Of a stretch of 64,000 nucleotides of DNA, positions 34,456-43,525 are shown in pieces. Below the pieces are notes generated by a model. The model was given only the letters and a program-made list of their open reading frames with translations, had not been told where the DNA came from and ran no database searches. This DNA comes from Enterobacteriaceae bacterium UBA5654 (lineage in GTDB: Bacteria; Pseudomonadota; Gammaproteobacteria; Enterobacterales; Enterobacteriaceae): assembly GCA_002421005.1 (NCBI GenBank), contig DIJC01000022.1:1-64000 (forward strand), in the 5' to 3' direction. Position numbers and translations under genes: made by a program. Each line of letters opens with the position of its first letter. The first letter of the stretch is position 1.

Positions 34456-35523
34456 GCCCGTGGTGGCCGCTATCACCAGTAGCGGCCACAAACTTCCCCA
34501 GACAATCCCCAGGCTCGCATCCTTCAAATAAATCTGCTTGGTAATATCGGTAAAGTGACGGATTGGGTTAACCCACGTCAGATTCTGCAACCACACCGGC
34601 ATATTCTCGACCGGCGACACGTAGCCGGAGAGCAGAATCGCGGGCATCATAAACACAAAGACGCCGATAAACGCCTGCTGCTGGGTCGAGCACAGGGACG
34701 AGATCAGCAGCCCGAACCCGACCAGCGACAGGCCGTAAATCAGCATGGTGAAGTAAAACAGCGCCAGCGATCCGGCAAAGGGAATGTCATACGCCCAGAT
34801 GCCTACCCCCAGCACCACCGACGCCTGAAAGGTCGCCACCACCAGCGCCGGAACCGCTTTGCCGATAAAAATTTGCCACGTTGCCAGCGGCGAAACCAGG
34901 AGCTGATCCAGCGTGCCCTGTTCCCGTTCGCGCGCCACCGACAGCGAGGTGACGATCATTACCCCGATGGTGGTGATCATCGCGATCAGCGACGGCACGA
35001 TAAACCATTTGTAGTCCAGATTAGGGTTATACCAGTTGCGCACTACCAGCTCGCTGTTATTCGGCTTCGGCTGGCTGTCGGTCAGTTCCTGCTGATAGGT
35101 TTTGACGATCTGCTGAAGATAGTTGGCGGCAATTTGCGCGCTGTTTGAATTACGCCCGTCGAGAATAAGCTGCATCGGCGCAGGCTGGAAGGCGTCGAGA
35201 TTGCGCGAAAAATCCGCCGGGAACCGCACCAGCAGCAGCGCCTTTTGCGTATCCAGCGTCGGGCGAATTTCCTGCGGGCTGTGCAGCAGCAGAACATGGG
35301 TGAACGCCTTCGCGCGGGCAAAGCGCTGGGTCAGTTCCACCGCGTGTTTGCCGTTATCTTCATTATAAATAGCGATGGTGGCGTTACTGACCTCAAGCGT
35401 GGCGGCAAACGGAAACAGGAAAACCTGGATCAGCACCGGCAAAATCAGGATTGCCCGCGTCTGCGGCTCGCGCAGCAGCGACTGTAGCTCTTTGCGGATC
35501 AGCGTCCATAAACGATAAAACAT
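34417..35523 (-). CDS. ybhR: YbhR, ABC-2 exporter permease
   Basis: A 368-aa ABC-2 family permease. There is one N-terminal transmembrane helix (about residues 22-42), a large periplasmic loop, then five C-terminal helices from about residue 175. The sequence R-E-R-E-Q-G-T-L-D-Q-L-L-V-S-P is the coupling motif facing the ATPase. It pairs with YbhS and YbhF; in E. coli YbhFSR acts as a drug (tetracycline) and Na+(Li+)/H+ exporter. It is the last gene of the cecR-ybhGFSR unit, 22 bases after ybhS. Confidence 0.94.
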   Translation of the reverse strand: MFYRLWTLIRKELQSLLREPQTRAILILPVLIQVFLFPFAATLEVSNATIAIYNEDNGKHAVELTQRFARAKAFTHVLLLHSPQEIRPTLDTQKALLLVRFPADFSRNLDAFQPAPMQLILDGRNSNSAQIAANYLQQIVKTYQQELTDSQPKPNNSELVVRNWYNPNLDYKWFIVPSLIAMITTIGVMIVTSLSVAREREQGTLDQLLVSPLATWQIFIGKAVPALVVATFQASVVLGVGIWAYDIPFAGSLALFYFTMLIYGLSLVGFGLLISSLCSTQQQAFIGVFVFMMPAILLSGYVSPVENMPVWLQNLTWVNPIRHFTDITKQIYLKDASLGIVWGSLWPLLVIAATTGSVAYLMFRRKIA

Positions 35524-35545
35524 GATCTCTCCTTCAGCGCCGGGA

Positions 35546-36679
35546 TTAATCCAGCCGCCGTTTGGTCTTCATCCACGTCAGGCCGATAAACATCACCGCC
35601 GAGGCAATCAAAAACAGCACGTTGACCACCAGCACCGCCGGAATATTGCCCGCCAGAAACAGGCTTTGCAGGGTGCTGACAAAATAACGCGCCGGAATGA
35701 TATAGGTCACAATTCTGATTGCCGCGGGCATACTGTCGATCTGGAAGATAAACCCGGACAGCATAATTGACGGTAAAAACGCGGCGTTCAGCGCCACCTG
35801 CGCGGCGTTAAACTGATTGCGGGTAATGGTTGAGATCAGCAGTCCCATCCCCAGGGTGCTGAGTAAAAACAGGCTGGTGACCACAAACAGCACCAGCAGC
35901 GACCCACGATACGGCACGCCAAGAATAAATACCGACACCAGCATACACAGCAGCATCGCCAGCATCCCAAGGAAGTAGTAGGGCACCAGTTTGCACAGCA
36001 GCAGTTCGCTGCGGGTGACTTCGGTGGACAGCAGCGCCTCCATCGTTCCGCGCTCCCATTCGCGCGCCACCACCAGCGATGTGAGGATCGCGCCAATCAC
36101 CGTCATGATGATGGTCACCGCCCCCGGAATAATAAAATGCTGGCTGATGGCGGCGGGGTTAAACCAGTAGCGGGTCTGGACGTCAATTAACGGCTCAAAG
36201 GTTTCGCCGCGATCCTCCGCGCGCTGCATCTGCCAGATTTGCCAGATCCCCTCCGCGTAACCCTGCACGAAGTTCGCGGTGTTCGGCTCGCTGCCGTCGG
36301 CAATGACCTGAATCGGCGCATCGGCACCGTCGCGCGCCATATTGCGGGCAAAATCCGCCGGGATAACGATCAGCCCGCGAATGCGCCCGGCCTGCATCAT
36401 CTCCACCAGTCGCTGGCGATTATCGCTGATGGTGGCGTCTATGTAGGGCGAACCGATCATCGTATGGGTAAAATCCAGCGCTTCTTCACTGCGGTCCTGG
36501 AGCAGAATGCCCACCCGCAGCTTGCTGGAGTCGAGATTAATCCCGTAGCCAAAGATAAACAGCAGCAGCAGGGGGATCACCACCGCGATCAGCCAGCTAC
36601 TGGGATCGCGAACGATCTGCCGCGTTTCTTTGATGCACAGGGCGCGTACCCGCCGCCAGGAGAAAACGCTATGACTCAT
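35546..36679 (-). CDS. ybhS: YbhS, ABC-2 exporter permease
   Basis: A 377-aa permease, the same length as in E. coli YbhS and homologous to YbhR. The topology is one N-terminal helix, a large periplasmic domain and C-terminal helices, with the coupling motif R-E-W-E-R-G-T-M-E-A-L-L-S-T-E. ATG 36679 overlaps the ybhF end by 11 bases. A longer frame from 36832 would lie within ybhF and is rejected. Confidence 0.94.
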   Translation of the reverse strand: MSHSVFSWRRVRALCIKETRQIVRDPSSWLIAVVIPLLLLFIFGYGINLDSSKLRVGILLQDRSEEALDFTHTMIGSPYIDATISDNRQRLVEMMQAGRIRGLIVIPADFARNMARDGADAPIQVIADGSEPNTANFVQGYAEGIWQIWQMQRAEDRGETFEPLIDVQTRYWFNPAAISQHFIIPGAVTIIMTVIGAILTSLVVAREWERGTMEALLSTEVTRSELLLCKLVPYYFLGMLAMLLCMLVSVFILGVPYRGSLLVLFVVTSLFLLSTLGMGLLISTITRNQFNAAQVALNAAFLPSIMLSGFIFQIDSMPAAIRIVTYIIPARYFVSTLQSLFLAGNIPAVLVVNVLFLIASAVMFIGLTWMKTKRRLD

Positions 36680-38408
36680 GCGCGTGCTCCTCATCCCAGT
36701 TATTGATAAGAGTGATAAACGCCTGTTCCATGGTCGGATCGGCCTGCTCGTCGTGGGCGGCCTGACTTTTGAGATCGTCCGGCGTGCCGCTGGCGATAAG
36801 CTTGCCGCGATAAACCAGCCCGATGCGGTCACAGTATTCCGCCTCGTCCATAAAGTGGGTCGTCACCATCACCGTGACGCCTTTTTCCACCATACTATTG
36901 ATATGTAGCCAGAATTCGCGCCGCGTGAGGGGATCGACGCCGGACGTTGGCTCATCCAGAAACAGGATATCCGGCTCGTGCATGAGCGCGCAGGCCAGCG
37001 CCAGACGCTGCTTAAAGCCGAGCGGCAGGGCATCGGTGGCGTGGCTGGCAATGCTCTTCAACCCAAACGCCTCGCTCATCCGGGTGATTTTCTCATTCTG
37101 TGTCCGTCCGCGCAGGCCGTAGACGCCGGAAAAAAAGCGCAGATTTTGCTCGACGGTCAGATTGCCGTAGAGGGAGAATTTCTGCGCCATATAGCCTAAA
37201 TGCTGGCGCGCTTTGCCGGAGCTGACTTTCAGATCCATATCCAGCACCAGCGCCTGGCCGGAGGTGGGTACCAGCAGACCGCACATCATTTTAAAGGTGG
37301 TGGACTTGCCCGCGCCGTTCGGCCCCAGCAGGCCGAAAATCTCGCCGCGCTGGACGGTAAAATCAACGTGGTCGGTGGCGGCGAAATCGCCGAACTTTTT
37401 GGTCAGCGCTTTCGCTTCAATCACCGTCTCGCCCGGCGTTCCCTCGACGGTATGCAAAATTGCGCCCAGCGGCGATTCCGAGGTGCCTGCGCCGCCCAGT
37501 AAATCGATAAACGCATCCTCAAAGCGGGGCGCGGTTTCGGCTATTTCAATGTCTGTCATCCCGTCGGCCTGGCGAATGTCGTCGGCGGTGGCCTCTTTTT
37601 TCAGGATCAGCCGTACCGAGCGCCCCTGAATCATGCCGTCGCTGACCTGCTCAAGTCTGAGCGCGCGCTGGAGCAACCGGCGGTTATTTTCCTGCGGACT
37701 GTGCATTAAAAAACTGCGCCCGGCCATTTTTTGCGTCAGCGCTTTCGGCTCACCCTGATACAGCAGTTCGCCCTCGTTCATCAGCAGCACGTCGCGGCAC
37801 TGCTCCGCTTCATCAAGATAGGAGGTGCTCCAGAGGATCAGCATTCCGTCGTCCGCCAGCTCATGGACCATCTGCCACAGCTCCCGGCGGGAAATCGGAT
37901 CGACCCCCACGCCTGGCTCATCAAGCAGCAGCACTTTCGGCTCGCCGACCAGGGTGCAGGCCAGCCCCAGCTTTTGCTTCATGCCGCCGGACAGCTTTCC
38001 CGCCAGCCGGGCGGTGAAAGGGGCCAGCGCGGTGAAAGAGAGCAGGCGCTCAAAGGTTTCACGACGTTTTTCGCCGGTCACGCTGCGCAAATCGGCGTAC
38101 AGATTGAGGTTCTCCATCACCGTTAAATCTTCATACAGACCAAATTTTTGCGGCATATAGCCGAGCACCGCGTGCAGGGCGTTATCGTCACGGATCGGAT
38201 CGAAGCCAATGACCGTGGCGCTGCCGCCATCGGGCTTCAGCAAACCGGCAAGCATCCGCATCAGGGTCGTTTTACCCGCGCCGTCCGGCCCGACCAGCCC
38301 GGTTACATAACCCGGATGAATGGTACATTCCAGCGGCGCAACGGCAGGCTTGTCCATCCCGGCGAAGCGCTTTTCCAGCCCGTTAAGGGTGATGAGCGCG
38401 TCACTCAT
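36669..38408 (-). CDS. ybhF: YbhF, tandem ABC ATPase of the YbhFSR exporter
   Basis: A 579-aa fusion of two nucleotide-binding domains. The first has Walker A G-P-D-G-A-G-K-T-T near residue 38, L-S-G-G-M-K-Q-K and L-L-D-E-P-G-V-G-V-D. The second has G-P-N-G-A-G-K-S-T near residue 360, a degenerate signature L-P-L-G-F-K-Q-R, and L-F-L-D-E-P-T-S-G-V-D. Start ATG 38408 gives MSDALITLNGLEK, as in E. coli, and overlaps ybhG by eight bases. It powers the YbhR/YbhS permeases. Confidence 0.95.
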   Translation of the reverse strand: MSDALITLNGLEKRFAGMDKPAVAPLECTIHPGYVTGLVGPDGAGKTTLMRMLAGLLKPDGGSATVIGFDPIRDDNALHAVLGYMPQKFGLYEDLTVMENLNLYADLRSVTGEKRRETFERLLSFTALAPFTARLAGKLSGGMKQKLGLACTLVGEPKVLLLDEPGVGVDPISRRELWQMVHELADDGMLILWSTSYLDEAEQCRDVLLMNEGELLYQGEPKALTQKMAGRSFLMHSPQENNRRLLQRALRLEQVSDGMIQGRSVRLILKKEATADDIRQADGMTDIEIAETAPRFEDAFIDLLGGAGTSESPLGAILHTVEGTPGETVIEAKALTKKFGDFAATDHVDFTVQRGEIFGLLGPNGAGKSTTFKMMCGLLVPTSGQALVLDMDLKVSSGKARQHLGYMAQKFSLYGNLTVEQNLRFFSGVYGLRGRTQNEKITRMSEAFGLKSIASHATDALPLGFKQRLALACALMHEPDILFLDEPTSGVDPLTRREFWLHINSMVEKGVTVMVTTHFMDEAEYCDRIGLVYRGKLIASGTPDDLKSQAAHDEQADPTMEQAFITLINNWDEEHAHES

Positions 38409-39396
38409 CGCGGCGATCCCCGCTAAAACGCAGGGTGACGGGCATTCCCTGACGCAGCGAATCGTCGGCATCGTTGACGATAATGCGCATCCGGTAGACT
38501 AAATCGGTACGCAGATCCGGCGTTTCGACGGCCTTCGGGGTGAATTCGGCGGTAGGCGAGATAAAGCCGATTTTGCCGTGATAAGGCTCATCGGGACGAC
38601 CGTCGGTATAAAGCAGGATTTCGCGTCCCGGCTGGGCCTGATTCAGATTGCGCTCGTCAACGTAGGCGCGAACCCATACCGGGCGGGTCAGGGAGAGCGT
38701 CAGCACCGTACTGCCTGCGTTAAGCATACTGCCCGGCTCCACGGCGCGGGTAAGAAGCGTGCCGTCGGAAGGCGCGATAAGCGTGGTGTCCTGCAAATCC
38801 AGTTCGGCCTGGGCCAGTTGCGCCTGCGCCTGCTCCAGACCGGCTCTGGCCTGGGCAATTTCCTGCGGACGGTTACCGGCGCGGAACTGGCTGAGTTTAT
38901 CCTGCGCCGATTTGAGGCTGGCCTGCGCCTGATCGCGCGCGGAGCGGGCATTTTCCAGATCGTTGGCCGAAATAGTGCGGCTCTTCCATAGCCCCTGCTG
39001 GCGCTGGTAGAAATTTTGTGCGTACTGCCAGGCGGCCTGAGCCTGATTGACGGCGGCGGCGGCCTGGGCAATCTCTTCCGCCCGATAGCCCGCCATCGTC
39101 AGGTCATACTTCGCCTGCGCGGTAGACACGTTCGCTTTGGCCTGAAGCAGGGCGTTCTGATAAGGCGCGCGATCCAGCTCGCCCAGCGTCTGCCCGGCGC
39201 GGATCTTATCGCCCTCATCCACGGCGAGGGTCGCCAGCCGACCACCAACGCGAAAGCTCATATTCACCGTGCGAATATCCACGTTGCCGTAAAGAGTTAA
39301 CGGCTGATGCTGCTGATTTTGATACCACAGCCAGCCGCCGCCGAGGGCGGCCAGAACAATGACGCCAACCAGCGCAATGACGACAGGTTTTTTCAT
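38401..39396 (-). CDS. ybhG: YbhG, HlyD-type membrane fusion protein
   Basis: A 331-aa periplasmic adaptor with an N-terminal signal-anchor (residues 5-26). A biotinyl-lipoyl half-motif follows (G-N-V-D-I-R-T-V-N), then a long alpha-helical coiled-coil hairpin (about residues 80-200, rich in A-Q-A repeats) and a beta-barrel end domain. It would link the YbhFSR inner-membrane exporter to an outer-membrane channel such as TolC. The start overlaps the cecR stop by four bases. Confidence 0.94.
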   Translation of the reverse strand: MKKPVVIALVGVIVLAALGGGWLWYQNQQHQPLTLYGNVDIRTVNMSFRVGGRLATLAVDEGDKIRAGQTLGELDRAPYQNALLQAKANVSTAQAKYDLTMAGYRAEEIAQAAAAVNQAQAAWQYAQNFYQRQQGLWKSRTISANDLENARSARDQAQASLKSAQDKLSQFRAGNRPQEIAQARAGLEQAQAQLAQAELDLQDTTLIAPSDGTLLTRAVEPGSMLNAGSTVLTLSLTRPVWVRAYVDERNLNQAQPGREILLYTDGRPDEPYHGKIGFISPTAEFTPKAVETPDLRTDLVYRMRIIVNDADDSLRQGMPVTLRFSGDRRDE

Positions 39397-40070
39397 GGAT
39401 TCAGGCTCCTTTGCGATAATCCGTGCAAGATAAAATCGATATGGCAGGTGATGATCTGGTAAATCAGCCCGCTTTTTTGATCGTCAAAACCGGACCATCC
39501 CGCGCGCAGCAGAATGGTTTCGCGCCCAAGGCGGAAAGCGAGAATTTCACCCAGCAGGGCGTGGGTATGCAAAATGGTGCGGGTATCGTCGCCGTCCAGC
39601 CCGGTATAGGCCGCGATCAGGCGGGTCAGATGACTGTGCATGGGGGCGAGCACGCGATCGTGAATGAGCATATATGCCGCCGTCGGAGAGAGCTGTTCAC
39701 GGGAGATAAACTTACTCAGGCTCATGGTTTCATCGCGGGTCAGCAGGGCGATCATATTCTGGCAGGCGTTAAGGATCAGCGCGCGGATGGCTGTTTTATC
39801 CGGTTGCGCCTGCGCCAGCAGTTTTTCCGCCGCCTCGGTATGCGGGCGAAACTGTTCACCGATAAAGTCTGCGATCCACGCGGCGCAGGCGAGATATAAC
39901 TCTTCCTTGGAGCCGAAATAGTAGGGAATAGCAGCGATGTTTTGCCCGGCCTGCGCGGCGATCTCCCGGGTGGTGGCGTTAAGGCCAAACTCGCCAAACT
40001 GCGCCAGCGCCGCGTGAATCAACTGGCTTTTTGCCTGCTCGCCTTTGGTGGTGATCGGAGTGACGTTCAT
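39393..40070 (-). CDS. cecR: CecR (YbiH), TetR-family repressor
   Basis: A 225-aa TetR-family regulator with the DNA-binding helix-turn-helix at residues 18-62 (T-T-R-E-I-A-A-Q-A-G-Q-N-I-A-A-I-P-Y-Y-F-G-S-K) and a C-terminal DUF1956-type ligand domain. In E. coli CecR represses its own operon with ybhGFSR and also rhlE, affecting cefoperazone and chloramphenicol sensitivity. A perfect 22-bp palindrome lies 15 bases upstream of the start and is the probable operator. Confidence 0.94.
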   Translation of the reverse strand: MNVTPITTKGEQAKSQLIHAALAQFGEFGLNATTREIAAQAGQNIAAIPYYFGSKEELYLACAAWIADFIGEQFRPHTEAAEKLLAQAQPDKTAIRALILNACQNMIALLTRDETMSLSKFISREQLSPTAAYMLIHDRVLAPMHSHLTRLIAAYTGLDGDDTRTILHTHALLGEILAFRLGRETILLRAGWSGFDDQKSGLIYQIITCHIDFILHGLSQRSLNP

Positions 40071-40084
40071 TCTGTGCTCAATAA

Positions 40085-40106
40085 ATTAATCAATCGATTG
40101 ATTAAT
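40085..40106. promoter_or_regulatory. Probable CecR operator (22-bp perfect palindrome)
   Basis: Two perfect 11-base arms, ATTAATCAATC and GATTGATTAAT, meet at 40095/40096. The site lies 15 bases upstream of cecR, where an autorepressor would bind. Palindromes of this size are usual for TetR-family operators. Confidence 0.75.
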
Positions 40107-40267
40107 ATTATGCTGACGTTTTAACCGTTGTCCAATTTACGGGCGGGTTTTTATTATTTGCGTTTAAAAGGGCTGCATTAACCGGCTGGATAAAACACCC
40201 GCCGGGCAGATCCGGCATGATTTTTCATGATAAGTTAAGCCACACTATCGTGAACTGAGAGACTGAC

Positions 40268-41041
40268 ATGGCCGATTATGACGCATTCCCGGAGCAGCGG
40301 CTGGCGCTGATCCAGAGGATGCTCACCGATACGGGGCGGGTGACTGGCGTCGATCTGGCGCGCACACTGGGCGTTTCAGAACATACTATCCGGCGGGATT
40401 TACAGGCGCTGGCCCGGCGCGGCGTGTGCAAAAAAGTCTACGGCGGGGCCGTCAGCCAGATCGTACAGTCCGCCCCTTTTGAGGTGCGGGCCGCGCAGAA
40501 TATCGAGGAAAAACGGCTTATTGCCAGACGCTGTGCGCAGTTGATCAAACCCGACACCTGTATTTTCATTGACGCAGGATCAACCTATCTGGCGATGGTT
40601 GAATATATTCCTGCCAATTTAACGCTGACCATCGTCACCAATTCACCGCAGGTTGCCGCCGCGCTCAGTAGCCGCAGGAATGGCGAGCTGATCCTGTTGG
40701 GCGGCAAAGTTAATCCGCTCACCGGCAGTACGTTAAGTTCAGATACGGTTAATCAAATCAGAGGGATGCTCTTCGATCAGACGTTTATCGGCGTGTGCGG
40801 CCTGGACCCGCAGGCCGGACTGAGCGCGGTGTACTATGAAGATGCCTGCTTTAAGAAAGCGGTGCTAAGCCAGAGCAACGAAGTGATTGCGGCGGTGACG
40901 GCAGATAAAATACCGCAGGTCGCCCGCTATAACGTCGCTTCCTGCGATGATATCGATATTGCGGTGGTGAGCGCGGAAACCCTCATGGCGGATTTCAGCC
41001 ACCTCAGTATGCGCATAGAGATTGCCGGACGGGCGGAGTGA
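40268..41041 (+). CDS. DeoR-family transcriptional regulator (orphan)
   Basis: A 257-aa regulator with the DeoR N-terminal helix-turn-helix (G-V-D-L-A-R-T-L-G-V-S-E-H-T-I-R-R-D-L near residues 28-46) and the sugar-phosphate-binding DeoRC domain (I-D-A-G-S-T near residue 100, N-S-P-Q-V-A, L-L-G-G-K-V-N, D-Q-T-F-I-G-V-C-G-L-D). The effector is normally a phosphorylated sugar. It lies between cecR and rhlE, where K-12 has no such gene, and no sugar-metabolism gene adjoins it. The nearest sugar operon, 1.6 kb downstream, has its own GntR gene. Confidence 0.9.
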   Translation: MADYDAFPEQRLALIQRMLTDTGRVTGVDLARTLGVSEHTIRRDLQALARRGVCKKVYGGAVSQIVQSAPFEVRAAQNIEEKRLIARRCAQLIKPDTCIFIDAGSTYLAMVEYIPANLTLTIVTNSPQVAAALSSRRNGELILLGGKVNPLTGSTLSSDTVNQIRGMLFDQTFIGVCGLDPQAGLSAVYYEDACFKKAVLSQSNEVIAAVTADKIPQVARYNVASCDDIDIAVVSAETLMADFSHLSMRIEIAGRAE

Positions 41042-41199
41042 CCTGCGCCCGTGCTTAACGCCAGAATGGGATATTTATGCGCTGCATCACAAAAACTGCT
41101 ACACTCCGCCCCTTCATGACACTGTGGTTTTTGTCATCTGCCTTATTACTATCTCCCTGAAAACTACACCGGTAACGGTCGGGGCGGTGTGGAGCTGTT

Positions 41200-42543
41200 A
41201 TGTCTTTTGATTCCCTTGGCCTGAGCCCTGAAATTCTGCGCGCTGTTGCAGAGCAGGGATACCGTGAGCCAACCCCTATTCAGCAGCAGGCGATCCCCGC
41301 CGTGCTGGAAGGCCGCGATATTATGGCCAGCGCGCAGACCGGTACGGGCAAAACCGCCGGATTTACGCTGCCGTTGCTTCAGCATCTTACCCAGAGTACC
41401 CCGGCTAAAGGCCAGCGCCCGGTGCGCGCGCTGATCCTCACCCCGACCCGCGAACTGGCGGCACAAATTGGTGAGAACGTCGTTGATTACAGTAAATACC
41501 TTAACATTCGCTCGCTGGTGGTTTTCGGCGGCGTCAGCATTAACCCGCAGATGATGAAACTGCGCGGCGGCGTGGATATCCTCGTCGCTACGCCGGGTCG
41601 TCTGCTGGATCTGGAACATCAGAACGCGGTTAAGCTCGATAACATTGAAGTGCTGGTGCTGGATGAAGCCGACCGGATGCTGGATATGGGCTTTATCCAC
41701 GATATCCGCCGCGTGCTGGCCAAACTGCCTGCGAAGCGTCAGAACCTGCTGTTTTCCGCGACGTTCTCCGATGAGATCAAAACGCTGGCGGAAAAACTGC
41801 TGCGTAATCCGCTGGAAATCGAAGTGGCGCGTCGCAACACCGCTTCCGAGCAGGTCACCCAGCACGTGCATTTCGTTGATAAGAAACGCAAACGCGAGCT
41901 GCTGTCCCAGATGATCGGCGAAGGCAACTGGCAGCAGGTGCTGGTCTTTACCCGTACCAAGCACGGCGCGAATCACCTTGCCGAGCAGCTGAACAAAGAC
42001 GGCATTCGCAGTGCGGCGATCCACGGCAATAAAAGCCAGGGCGCGCGTACCCGTGCGCTGGCCGACTTTAAATCCGGCGACATTCGCGTGCTGGTGGCGA
42101 CAGATATCGCCGCGCGCGGGCTGGACATCGAAGAACTGCCGCACGTTGTAAACTATGAATTGCCTAACGTGCCGGAAGATTACGTCCACCGTATCGGTCG
42201 TACCGGACGTGCGGCGGCAACGGGCGAAGCGCTGTCGCTGGTCTGCGTGGACGAACACAAACTGCTGCGCGACATTGAGCGCCTGCTGAAAAAAGAGATC
42301 CCGCGCATCGCTCTGCCGGGCTACGAGCCGGACCCGTCCATTAAAGCCGACCCGATCCAGAACGGTCGCCAGCAGCGCGGCGGCGGTGGCGGTCGCGGTC
42401 AGGGTGGTGGTGGACGCGGTCAGCAGCAGCCTCGCCGCAGCGATGGCGGCGCGCCGAAAGCCCGCACCCCACGCAGTAACGAAGGCAAACCGGCGGGTGA
42501 AAAGCCGCGTCGTCCGCGCCCGCGTAAGCCTTCTGCTCACTGA
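41200..42543 (+). CDS. rhlE: RhlE, ATP-dependent DEAD-box RNA helicase
   Basis: A 447-aa helicase (454 in E. coli). Motifs in order are the Q-motif P-T-P-I-Q-Q-Q-A-I-P, A-Q-T-G-T-G-K-T (motif I, near 46-53), P-T-R-E-L, D-E-A-D (motif II), S-A-T (III), and H-R-I-G-R-T-G-R (VI). The C-terminal tail from about residue 385 is Gly/Arg/Gln-rich and basic, as in enteric RhlE, for RNA binding. It acts in ribosome assembly. In E. coli CecR also controls rhlE. Here the DeoR gene lies between them, so the CecR site is further away. Confidence 0.95.
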   Translation: MSFDSLGLSPEILRAVAEQGYREPTPIQQQAIPAVLEGRDIMASAQTGTGKTAGFTLPLLQHLTQSTPAKGQRPVRALILTPTRELAAQIGENVVDYSKYLNIRSLVVFGGVSINPQMMKLRGGVDILVATPGRLLDLEHQNAVKLDNIEVLVLDEADRMLDMGFIHDIRRVLAKLPAKRQNLLFSATFSDEIKTLAEKLLRNPLEIEVARRNTASEQVTQHVHFVDKKRKRELLSQMIGEGNWQQVLVFTRTKHGANHLAEQLNKDGIRSAAIHGNKSQGARTRALADFKSGDIRVLVATDIAARGLDIEELPHVVNYELPNVPEDYVHRIGRTGRAAATGEALSLVCVDEHKLLRDIERLLKKEIPRIALPGYEPDPSIKADPIQNGRQQRGGGGGRGQGGGGRGQQQPRRSDGGAPKARTPRSNEGKPAGEKPRRPRPRKPSAH

Positions 42544-42567
42544 GTTCCGCTATTCTGTCTCTGATTA

Positions 42568-42591
42568 CCCGCGCCCTCCGGCGCGGGTTTT
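42568..42591 (+). terminator. rhlE terminator
   Basis: An 8-bp GC stem CCCGCGCC/GGCGCGGG with a CTCC loop followed by TTTT. Confidence 0.88.
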
Positions 42592-42658
42592 GCGGAAGAG
42601 ACATTGTCACTTTGCTGCCGGATAGTTACTCTATAACTGTCTACAGGGAGCATCATAA

Positions 42659-43393
42659 ATGATTGATAAACACTCAACCGTACCGGTCTATCTGCAACTT
42701 GAGCATTATCTCACCGGTCAGATCACCGCTGGCCTGCTGCGGCCCGGCGATGCTATCCCTTCCGAAAATGAACTCTGCCAGCAATTTGCTATTTCCCGGA
42801 TGACCGCGCGTAAAGCGGTGGATTATCTGGTACGTCAGGGAAAAGTGGAACGGCGTCGCGGGCAGGGCACGTTTGTCGTGCAGAACAGTAAAAATTTGCG
42901 CATCTCGCTGCCGCTGGATCGCCATCTCTCGTCCAGTGAAGCGACGCTGGGGCTTGAAGGGCCAGTGGTCAACCGTCTGATCTGCCTGCAACGTCAGCCT
43001 GCCACGGCGGACATCGCCGAAAAACTGGCGCTGGCAGAAGGGGATGAAATCTGGTTTATGAAGCGCCTGCGGCTGGTGGGCGATATCCCGTTTGTGTTTG
43101 AGCAGTCGTGGATGATTACCCGGCCTTTTGCCGACCTTAACGAAGACGATCTCAACGCCTCGAAATACGCCTATATCAGCCGCAAAGGTTTCACCGTGGA
43201 ACGGTCGGAAAAAGAAATCCGCGCCGAGCTGCCCTCCCAGGAAGTACGCGACATGCTGGGTATCAACCGTGACGAGCCGGTACTGCACGCCACCTCGCTG
43301 GCTATCCTGCGCAACAATATTCCCTTCGAAATATCAGAGATTTACTACAATCAGCAGCACTATCGCTTCACCCTGACCGCTGCCCGTCCCTGA
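42659..43393 (+). CDS. GntR-family (HutC/UTRA) regulator of the adjacent PTS operon
   Basis: A 244-aa regulator. The N-terminal winged helix (about residues 5-72) includes I-P-S-E-N-E-L-C-Q-Q-F-A-I-S-R-M-T-A-R-K-A and G-Q-G-T-F-V. The UTRA effector domain (about 90-240) ends with I-P-F-E-I-S-E-I-Y-Y-N. UTRA regulators next to PTS genes usually sense the phosphosugar. It is the first gene of a block with an EIICB transporter and a GH4 phospho-glycosidase, with 132 bases before the transporter that probably carry its operator. Confidence 0.9.
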   Translation: MIDKHSTVPVYLQLEHYLTGQITAGLLRPGDAIPSENELCQQFAISRMTARKAVDYLVRQGKVERRRGQGTFVVQNSKNLRISLPLDRHLSSSEATLGLEGPVVNRLICLQRQPATADIAEKLALAEGDEIWFMKRLRLVGDIPFVFEQSWMITRPFADLNEDDLNASKYAYISRKGFTVERSEKEIRAELPSQEVRDMLGINRDEPVLHATSLAILRNNIPFEISEIYYNQQHYRFTLTAARP

Positions 43394-43525
43394 AAAACCG
43401 CGCGTAACTTTGTGATCGGTGCCTTATTTTTAACCTGGTGGGCTAGACAACTATACATCTGGATCATCTATACTCATCCCAACGTTTACGTAGTTAAGCC
43501 ACTTTTACCTTACAGGGAATGCGAT

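Noticed and set aside
41164..42540. 458-codon open frame antisense to rhlE
   Set aside because: It lies wholly opposite a clear DEAD-box helicase, has no recognisable domain and has a Thr/Arg/Phe-rich artefactual composition.
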